Source: Burkholderiales bacterium
Lineage (GTDB): Bacteria; Pseudomonadota; Gammaproteobacteria; Burkholderiales; SG8-39
Direction: 5' to 3'
Assembly: GCA_919902965.1 (NCBI GenBank)
Contig: CAKKSJ010000183.1
Span: forward strand, 1 to 10,221
Length of the DNA stretch: 10,221 nucleotides
Positions 6,250-10,221 of the stretch are shown here, in pieces. The position numbers and the translations under genes were made by a program. The notes below the pieces were generated by a model, which was not told the origin of the DNA, searched no databases, and was given only the letters and a program-made list of their open reading frames with translations. Every line of letters begins with the position of its first letter. Position 1 is the first letter of the stretch.

Positions 6250-7251
6250 ATGGACACCAAGAGCGCACCCTACACCGGGCTCACGCCGGAATGCGTGCTC
6301 GCCGCACTCGACAGCGTGGAATTACGCGGCGACGGGCGCCTGCTCGGTTTAAACAGCTACGAAAATCGCGTTTATCAGATCTGGCTCGAGGACGAGCCCG
6401 CGCTGGTGGTGGCGAAGTTCTACCGCCCCGAACGCTGGACCGACGCGCAGATCGCCGAAGAGCACAGCTTCGTGCAGGAACTCGCCGAGCGCGAACTGCC
6501 GGTCGTTGCGCCGCTCGCCCGCGGCGGCAGGACCCTGCACAGCCACGGCGGCTATCGCTTTGCTGTCTATCCAAAGCGCGGCGGCCGTGCGCCCGAACTC
6601 GAGGACCGCGAAACCCTGGAATGGATGGGGCGCTTCATCGGCCGCATCCACGCGGTGGGCGCACTCGCGCCGTTCCGCGCACGGCCGGCGCTGGATCAGA
6701 TGAGCTTCGGCATTGAGCCGCGTGACTATCTGCTTGCCCACGGCTTCATTCCACCAGATCTGGCCACGGCCTGGACCAGCGTGGTGGCGCAGGCACTGGC
6801 CGGCGTGAGCCGCTGCTATGAGCGCGCAGGCGCGGTACGAAACCTGAGGCTGCACGGCGACTGCCATGCCGGCAATGTGCTCTGGACCGAGGGTGCTGAA
6901 TCGCACGGCCCGCATTTCGTCGACTTCGATGACGCGCGCATGGGTCCGGCGGTACAGGATCTGTGGATGCTGCTATCGGGCGAGCGTGCCGCCATGGTGC
7001 GCCAGCTCGCCGACCTGCTCGCCGGCTACGAGGATTTCCACGAATTCGATACGCGCGAACTGCATCTGGTGGAGGCGCTGCGCACCCTGCGCCTCATCCA
7101 TTACGCGGCCTGGATCGCGCGCCGCTGGGACGACCCGGCCTTCCCTGCCGCTTTCCCCTGGTTCAACACGCAGCGCTATTGGCAGGATCGGATTCTGGAG
7201 CTGCGCGAGCAGATCGCGCTGATGGATGAGCCGCCGTTATGGTCGAACTGA
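6250..7251 (+). CDS. srkA: stress response kinase A (SrkA/YihE family)
   Basis: SrkA is a cytosolic Ser/Thr protein kinase with an aminoglycoside-phosphotransferase-like (choline-kinase) fold. In E. coli it counters programmed death under stress. The 333-residue product fits the usual length (about 328). It has the family opening (GLNSYENRVYQIW, 34-46), the ATP-binding lysine candidate K56 in VVAKFYRP, the catalytic loop HGDCHAGN (202-209) and metal-binding DFDDA (225-229). A family-typical end (FNTQRYWQDRILELREQI) follows. The ATG at 6250 is chosen because family homology starts shortly after it. Another ATG at 6242 is out of frame. No ribosome site is present, which agrees with the leaderless promoter described separately. 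It follows msrB by 54 bases on the same strand; both suit an oxidative or envelope-stress role, but srkA seems able to start its own transcript. Confidence 0.94.
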   Translation: MDTKSAPYTGLTPECVLAALDSVELRGDGRLLGLNSYENRVYQIWLEDEPALVVAKFYRPERWTDAQIAEEHSFVQELAERELPVVAPLARGGRTLHSHGGYRFAVYPKRGGRAPELEDRETLEWMGRFIGRIHAVGALAPFRARPALDQMSFGIEPRDYLLAHGFIPPDLATAWTSVVAQALAGVSRCYERAGAVRNLRLHGDCHAGNVLWTEGAESHGPHFVDFDDARMGPAVQDLWMLLSGERAAMVRQLADLLAGYEDFHEFDTRELHLVEALRTLRLIHYAAWIARRWDDPAFPAAFPWFNTQRYWQDRILELREQIALMDEPPLWSN

Positions 7252-7264
7252 GCCAGGTGTAGGA

Positions 7265-7280
7265 GGCCCGCCCGCGGGCC
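7265..7280. repeat. GC-rich hairpin just after srkA
   Basis: GGCCCG (7265-7270) and CGGGCC (7275-7280) form a perfect 6-bp stem with a CCCG loop, 14 bases past the srkA stop. No T-run follows, so it may stabilise the mRNA 3' end or assist termination but is not a standard terminator. A second inverted repeat (CCGACC 7279-7284, GGTCGG 7304-7309) overlaps it. Confidence 0.4.
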
Positions 7281-7380
7281 GACCGGTCTTCGATTTCGGC
7301 ACTGGTCGGGGTGAGCTTCATTTCAACATGGCGGTCTGATCCAGCAGGTATAAGAGGTACGCCTATCCTGTCTCAAAAGA

Positions 7381-7405
7381 TCTTGGGCACGCCCAGACCT
7401 TTCCT
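7381..7405. terminator. possible weak bidirectional terminator between srkA and higA
   Basis: TGGGC (7384-7388) and GCCCA (7391-7395) are inverted repeats. On the plus strand a pyrimidine tract CCTTTCCTT follows; on the minus strand AGATCTTTT follows. This sits between the convergent srkA and higBA, where a shared terminator is expected. The stem is short (four to five pairs) and the T-runs are interrupted, so the call is weak. Confidence 0.3.
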
Positions 7406-7409
7406 TCCC

Positions 7410-7709
7410 TCACACCGCTCGCGCCCTGACGCGCGGCTCGACCCGCCTCCAAGTCGTGCGCAGCGCCACGCGCAAGTCGTAATCGGACTGCAGGTCCAGC
7501 CAGATCGAGGGCGATACTCCGAAGTACTTGCCCAGGCGTAGCGCCGTATCGGCAGATATGGCTCGCTTGCCGTTGACTATAGCGCTGATACGATTAGGTG
7601 GAACATCGGTGTCGCGCGCAAGCGCATTGATGCTGAGGCCGAGCGGCCGCATGAAATCCTCGAGAAGAATCTCTCCAGGCGGAATCGGTGCAAGAAGTTT
7701 TTCGCTCAT
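7410..7709 (-). CDS. higA: HigA-family antitoxin (HTH regulator)
   Basis: This is the antitoxin of a type II pair. It neutralises the HigB toxin and represses the operon through its helix-turn-helix. The 99-residue product begins MSEKLLAPIPPGEIL, typical of the HigA/VapI group. The XRE-type HTH spans about 25-60 (LSINALARDTDVPPNRISAIVNGKRAIS). The family's DTALRLGKYFGVSPSIWLDLQSDYDL follows at about 53-80, then an Arg-rich end. The start at 7709 is chosen for the conserved opening and a purine-rich AGGGAAAG upstream; an earlier in-frame ATG at 7793 would run back into higB. It begins 10 bases after the higB stop. Toxin-first order is the HigBA hallmark. Its probable operator is the 19-bp palindrome upstream of higB. 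Confidence 0.93.
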   Translation of the reverse strand: MSEKLLAPIPPGEILLEDFMRPLGLSINALARDTDVPPNRISAIVNGKRAISADTALRLGKYFGVSPSIWLDLQSDYDLRVALRTTWRRVEPRVRARAV

Positions 7710-7719
7710 TATGCTTTCC

Positions 7720-7998
7720 CTAGTGGTGGTCGACAATTTCAACGTCATATGCGTTTCCCGCATCCCATCTAAAGCAAATTCGCCATTGGTCATTGACGCG
7801 TATGCTGTGCTGGCCTCTGCGATCGCCAGTCAGGGCTTCCAGCTGATTGCCGGGTGGCGCTTGTAAATCCTGCAGGACGCGGGCCCGATGAAGGTAGAGC
7901 AGCTTGCGCCGCGCCGGCCGCTCGATAGCCCGAAACTTCGGGACGAGAATGTCGTTGAACAACGCCTCGATATCCTTGTTCCTGAAGGATTTAATCAT
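7720..7998 (-). CDS. higB: HigB/GraT-family toxin (RelE superfamily)
   Basis: HigB-type toxins are ribosome-dependent mRNA endonucleases that slow translation until antitoxin is restored. The 92-residue product has normal length for the GraT/HigB subgroup and carries its features: MIKSFRNKD at the start, ARRKLLYLHRA (29-39), APPGNQLEALTGDRRGQHSIRVNDQWRICFRW (47-78) and the end YDVEIVDHH. The ATG at 7998 has no Shine-Dalgarno. The -10 of a strong promoter ends seven bases before it, so the transcript would be leaderless or nearly so. It is followed by higA 10 bases later. The pair lies downstream of the hemerythrin gene on the same strand but has its own promoter. Confidence 0.93.
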   Translation of the reverse strand: MIKSFRNKDIEALFNDILVPKFRAIERPARRKLLYLHRARVLQDLQAPPGNQLEALTGDRRGQHSIRVNDQWRICFRWDAGNAYDVEIVDHH

Positions 7999-8004
7999 CG
8001 GCCA

Positions 8005-8033
8005 ATGTTATTACGTGGCGCGTAATATGTCAA
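8005..8033 (-). promoter_or_regulatory. higBA promoter with palindromic operator
   Basis: Read on the minus strand, a perfect -35 TTGACA (8028-8033) is separated by 17 bases from TAACAT (8005-8010, four of six to consensus). Between and overlapping them lies a perfect inverted repeat, TATTACG-N5-CGTAATA (8009-8027). The palindrome fills the spacer and covers part of the -10, an ideal place for repression by HigA or the HigBA complex. The predicted start of transcription is about 7998, the A of the higB ATG. HigA as the binder is inferred from position and family autoregulation. Confidence 0.85.
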
Positions 8034-8087
8034 TTGAAAATCAAGTTTGCCCTCGATCTCCTTCGACCTCGCGTATTGACCCGCTGT

Positions 8088-8642
8088 TCAGGTCTCTTTC
8101 GACTCCAACGCGATCTGCCGGCGCAATTCGCGGTAGCGCGCGTCCGACTCTTCGCCGAACAGCGGATCGGCGCCCTGCGGAACCGCCGCCGCGACCGCGT
8201 CCCAGTCCTGCTGCGTCAGCAATTGCTCGGCGCGCGACACGATGTCGCGGTCTTCCTGCGCCAGGTGGCGGCGGTAGTACACCAGGTAGGTTGCGGCGGC
8301 GGCTTCCACTTTAGCCCGCTCTACCACGACATCGTCTACGACCTGCTGCAGGTACTTGAGCAGTTCCGTGCCCGCAGCCGCGATCACCCGGTGCTCCTGC
8401 AGCAGCCGGTCGACCACCGGCTTGAGCTGCGGCTCGCGTTCGGCCAGGCGGCCGAAGGCCACGTCCTCGCGCGCATGGTGGTAACGATCGGGGAAATAAC
8501 GCAGATAGCTGACCAGATCGAGCATCAATTCGAAGTTCGGCTGATCGTCGACATGGAAGGCCGCGACCTGCCGTTCGAGCAGATCGAGCAGCCGGGAGAA
8601 ATGCCTGTGCTCGGCTTGCCACAGGATAATCGACTCAGACAT
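8088..8642 (-). CDS. hemerythrin-like HHE-domain protein
   Basis: This 184-residue cytosolic protein has an HHE cation-binding, four-helix fold expected to hold a di-iron site. Candidate ligands are His12 and His14 (EHRHF), His55/His56 and Glu59 (YHHARED), His84 (QEHR), and His126 with Glu130/Asp131 (RRHLAQED). Proteins of this type sense or store O2, respond to nitric oxide, or help repair iron centres (YtfE-related); which applies here is not decidable. A polar C-terminal segment (155-184) has no recognised function. The start at 8642 has GGGAG five bases upstream. The open frame continues upstream but there antisenses the Gly-rich coding end of the previous gene's neighbourhood and lacks protein character. 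The gene follows the Arg/Gly-tailed protein by 40 bases on the same strand, so the two likely form an operon under the FNR-type box at 9325. Confidence 0.88.
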   Translation of the reverse strand: MSESIILWQAEHRHFSRLLDLLERQVAAFHVDDQPNFELMLDLVSYLRYFPDRYHHAREDVAFGRLAEREPQLKPVVDRLLQEHRVIAAAGTELLKYLQQVVDDVVVERAKVEAAAATYLVYYRRHLAQEDRDIVSRAEQLLTQQDWDAVAAAVPQGADPLFGEESDARYRELRRQIALESKET

Positions 8643-8682
8643 GGGCACTCCCGGGGAGTATCGGCACGCGCATGCGTGTTTG

Positions 8683-9123
8683 CTAACGCGGTCCGGAACC
8701 GCCGCCGTTGCCGCTACCACCGGCTGCACCTCCACCACCACCGCCGCCGCGTCCGCGACCACCGGCTCGGCCCATGGTCCTGCGGCCGCGATTGCGCGGG
8801 GTATTGTGCGGTTTTTCCGGGCGCGGCGACAACTGCTGCGCTCTTGGCCGGGCATTCCTCGGCAGCGCGCCCTGGCTTCTTCCGCCGGTCATGGATTGAA
8901 CGCGCTTGATTTCGTTTGCCACCACTTCGACGTTGATCGCATGCACCGATTCCGGGCCTTGCACCCGCAGGGCTTCTTTCTCCTGCTCAAGCAGGGCGTG
9001 CAATTTGCGCAGCGCCTCGCTGCACGCCATCGCCAGGCCCGACTCCTGTTCGGTTCCCTGTCGATGCATTTCAATCGCGGCGATGTCGTCCGTGACCTCG
9101 TCGCTTGCCATTCTTGTGCTCAT
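8683..9123 (-). CDS. unknown protein: helical N-terminus, Arg/Pro linker, Gly-rich tail
   Basis: I do not recognise this 146-residue protein. Residues 1-78 are charged and look helical, with a possible coiled coil around 34-76 (SEALRKLHALLEQEKEALRV and VEVVANEIKRVQ). That section faintly recalls FlgN-type chaperones, but not enough to name. Residues 82-120 are rich in Arg and Pro. Residues 121-146 are mostly Gly, with RGRGGG and a run of seven Gly. It has no signal peptide, membrane segment or cysteine cluster; only Cys34 is seen. The tail resembles the RGG-type disordered tails of nucleic-acid-binding proteins, which is composition, not homology. The gene is supported by GGAGAG seven bases before the ATG at 9123 and by close linkage to the hemerythrin gene. 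A frameshift or composition-driven overrun producing the tail cannot be excluded. Confidence 0.7.
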   Translation of the reverse strand: MSTRMASDEVTDDIAAIEMHRQGTEQESGLAMACSEALRKLHALLEQEKEALRVQGPESVHAINVEVVANEIKRVQSMTGGRSQGALPRNARPRAQQLSPRPEKPHNTPRNRGRRTMGRAGGRGRGGGGGGGAAGGSGNGGGSGPR

Positions 9124-9177
9124 GCAATAGCTCTCCGTATATTCCCTTGGGAACGCGCTTTAGAGTCTTTATGCGGC

Positions 9178-9220
9178 GCGCGGCCTGTGCCGCGCCCTGT
9201 GCGGCGCGCTTCGGCGCGCC
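9178..9220. repeat. two adjacent strong hairpins, one with a UUCG-type loop
   Basis: GCGCGGC-CTGT-GCCGCGC spans 9178-9195 and GGCGCGC-TTCG-GCGCGCC spans 9203-9220. Both have perfect 7-bp stems and 4-base loops. TGCGGCGCGC is directly repeated at 9172-9181 and 9200-9209. No T-run follows on either strand. The pair would lie in the 5' leader of the unknown-protein/hemerythrin mRNA if transcription starts near 9285, or could stop read-through from rquA. Confidence 0.5.
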
Positions 9221-9291
9221 TGCGCCAGCCTTGTGAGGCGGGTCTAGGGCCTGGCCACGCCCTGGCAGCGCAGCCTACTGCGGCGAATCAT

Positions 9292-9297
9292 ACTATA
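9292..9297 (-). promoter_or_regulatory. -10 element TATAGT for the unknown-protein/hemerythrin operon
   Basis: On the minus strand TATAGT (five of six to TATAAT) lies 27 bases downstream of the FNR-type box at 9325-9338. An overlapping TATGAT at 9287-9292 is an alternative. Transcription from TATAGT would start near 9285, leaving a leader of about 160 bases before the ATG at 9123. It would place the box centre near -46, somewhat off the usual -41.5. Confidence 0.4.
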
Positions 9298-9324
9298 AAC
9301 TGCCCCGCCGCTAGTACGCCGCGT

Positions 9325-9338
9325 TTGATCAAGGTCAA
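9325..9338 (-). promoter_or_regulatory. FNR/ANR/Dnr-family binding site upstream of the hemerythrin operon
   Basis: On the minus strand the site reads TTGAC-CTTG-ATCAA; on the plus strand TTGAT-CAAG-GTCAA. This is nine of ten to the FNR-family consensus TTGAT-N4-ATCAA, and the TTGAC half resembles sites of the NO-responsive Dnr/NNR branch. It lies between rquA and the unknown-protein gene, upstream of the latter on its own strand. Control of a hemerythrin-like gene by an O2- or NO-responsive CRP/FNR regulator is biologically sensible. Which family member binds is unknown. Confidence 0.65.
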
Positions 9339-9394
9339 GCTTGGTGCGATCAGTTTGCCGAAAAGCCAAGTTCGCGAACAGGCACGCTGCCGCG

Positions 9395-10108
9395 CTAAAC
9401 CGAGATGACCAGCTTCTGGTACAGCCCGCCGTAGTAAGTCTGTTTGCTGATCTGCGCCGGCGTGATGCTCTCGGGCAGCCATTCGGCGATTTTGTGCTGC
9501 CACAGGTCCAGGGCAAATGGTTCGAGCGCGCGCAGCACCGGCCGGAACAGGTAGCGCAGCGGGTGCAGGCGGTGCGGCAGATGATAGTCGACCAGCACCA
9601 GCTTGCCACCGGGTTTGACTACCCGCACGGCCTCGCGCAAGGTCTGCCGGCGCGCCGCGGCCGGCTGCTCGTGCAGCAGAAAGAAAATCACCGCCTGGTC
9701 ATAAACCGCGTCCCCGAACCCAAGCGCGGTCGAATCGTGCTGGTGCAGCGTCACCGGCGCCGAGGCCGGCAGTTTCCCGCGCATATTGCGCAACTGGATA
9801 GGCAGCACGTCGACGATGTCGAGCGTGCCCCCCGGCGCCACGCGCGCGGCAAGGTGTTCGGAAAAATTGCCATAGACGCAGGCGACCTGCAGCGTGCGCC
9901 CCGGCACTTCGCGACCCAGTTCGGCCAGCGCGGCCTCGCGCAGCCGATTGAAATTACCCCACAGGATCAGATTGACCAGCCACTGCCGCTCGAAAAAACT
10001 GACTGCGTTCGGATGGACGTAGGCCCACCAGTAGGTCTCCTGCAGGTAGCTCGGGATGGCCTGCGCCGGTGGCGCGACCGCAATCTCTTGTTCATTCTTG
10101 TAGCTCAT
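9395..10108 (-). CDS. rquA: RquA-like rhodoquinone biosynthesis methyltransferase homologue
   Basis: RquA replaces a methoxy group of ubiquinone with an amino group to give rhodoquinone, using S-adenosylmethionine as amino donor. Rhodoquinone carries electrons to fumarate reductase under low oxygen. The 237-residue product shows features I recall as RquA-specific: YWWAYVHPNAV (26-36), FERQWLVNLILWGNFNRLR (39-57), and VACVYGNF (75-82), which replaces the usual glycine-rich SAM motif I. DIVDVLPIQL (97-106), FFLLHEQP (142-149), VLVDYHLPHRLHPLR (171-185) and LEPFALDLW (195-203) follow. The fold is that of a UbiE-like class I methyltransferase without the normal motif I. I chose the ATG at 10108 (GGGAA just upstream); an ATG at 10189 would add 27 residues unlike the family. 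A strong FNR-type box lies upstream. No fumarate reductase gene is within the window. Confidence 0.85.
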   Translation of the reverse strand: MSYKNEQEIAVAPPAQAIPSYLQETYWWAYVHPNAVSFFERQWLVNLILWGNFNRLREAALAELGREVPGRTLQVACVYGNFSEHLAARVAPGGTLDIVDVLPIQLRNMRGKLPASAPVTLHQHDSTALGFGDAVYDQAVIFFLLHEQPAAARRQTLREAVRVVKPGGKLVLVDYHLPHRLHPLRYLFRPVLRALEPFALDLWQHKIAEWLPESITPAQISKQTYYGGLYQKLVISV

Positions 10109-10192
10109 GCATTCCCAGTCATCGTTGGCGCTGGCGCCAGCCCGCCTCAGACCGCAATATGCCACATTAGGCGGCGGCGCGGTGGCCAAGGA

Positions 10193-10206
10193 TTGATATT
10201 GCTCAA
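10193..10206 (-). promoter_or_regulatory. FNR/ANR-family binding site upstream of rquA
   Basis: The plus strand reads TTGAT-ATTG-CTCAA and the minus strand TTGAG-CAAT-ATCAA, nine of ten to TTGAT-N4-ATCAA. The symmetry extends one base further on each side (A at 10192, T at 10207). The centre is about 91 bases before the rquA ATG. A poor -10 candidate on the minus strand (TAATGT, 10164-10169) would put the centre near -42, the usual class II activator position. Anaerobic induction of a rhodoquinone gene fits its role. The upstream neighbour is outside the window, so a divergent target is also possible. Confidence 0.6.
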
Positions 10207-10221
10207 TGGGCTTGCGCCCTG

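Noticed and set aside
8643..8855. N-terminal extension of the hemerythrin frame to 8855
   Set aside because: The HHE homology begins at 8642 with a good ribosome site; the extension is an Ala/Val-rich shadow of the Gly-rich tail of the upstream gene.
9370..9379. Palindrome GTTCGCGAAC just after rquA as terminator or binding site
   Set aside because: A 10-bp perfect palindrome with no loop and no T-run; common by chance in GC-rich DNA.
10109..10189. Upstream ATG at 10189 for rquA
   Set aside because: The added 27 residues look unlike RquA, and the ATG at 10108 has a purine-rich site and a family-like start.

Overview
The window is GC-rich and gene-dense. Its gene families (chorismate synthase, MlaF-type ATPase, SrkA kinase, periplasmic MsrB, GraT/HigB-type toxin-antitoxin pair, RquA) suggest a betaproteobacterium. 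That placement is inferred from protein resemblance; no rRNA or taxonomic marker is present. No tRNA, rRNA, insertion sequence, phage gene or CRISPR array was seen.

Layout, left to right. Positions 1-345 are non-coding: a hairpin-rich, repeat-like edge, then a leader with a cluster of CTAG tetranucleotides and a 13-bp direct repeat. The leader precedes a small secreted Gly/Ala/Thr-rich protein that resembles YjbE/GfcA of exopolysaccharide operons. Next comes a leftward block: aroC (chorismate synthase), a Tat-exported amidohydrolase whose best start is a CTG, a stand-alone CBS-pair protein, an EamA-type exporter, and an orphan MlaF-like ATPase with Tyr in place of the switch His. A 121-bp divergent spacer separates mlaF from a rightward exported MsrB and the kinase srkA. 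srkA seems to have a leaderless start (TACAAT six bases before the ATG).

The right third is all leftward. It holds a higBA toxin-antitoxin pair with a very clear promoter/operator (TTGACA, 17 bp, TAACAT, with a perfect 7-5-7 inverted repeat between). Then come a hemerythrin-like HHE protein, an upstream partner of unknown function with an Arg/Gly-rich tail, and rquA, the rhodoquinone-biosynthesis methyltransferase homologue.

The most coherent biology lies at this right end. Two CRP/FNR-family boxes, each one mismatch from TTGAT-N4-ATCAA, sit upstream of rquA and upstream of the unknown-protein/hemerythrin pair. With an anaerobic quinone gene and an O2/NO-type di-iron protein as targets, this looks like a small low-oxygen or nitrosative-stress regulon (inference). 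Nothing here is clearly a new defence or mobile system. The least explained item is the Arg/Gly-tailed protein paired with the hemerythrin.
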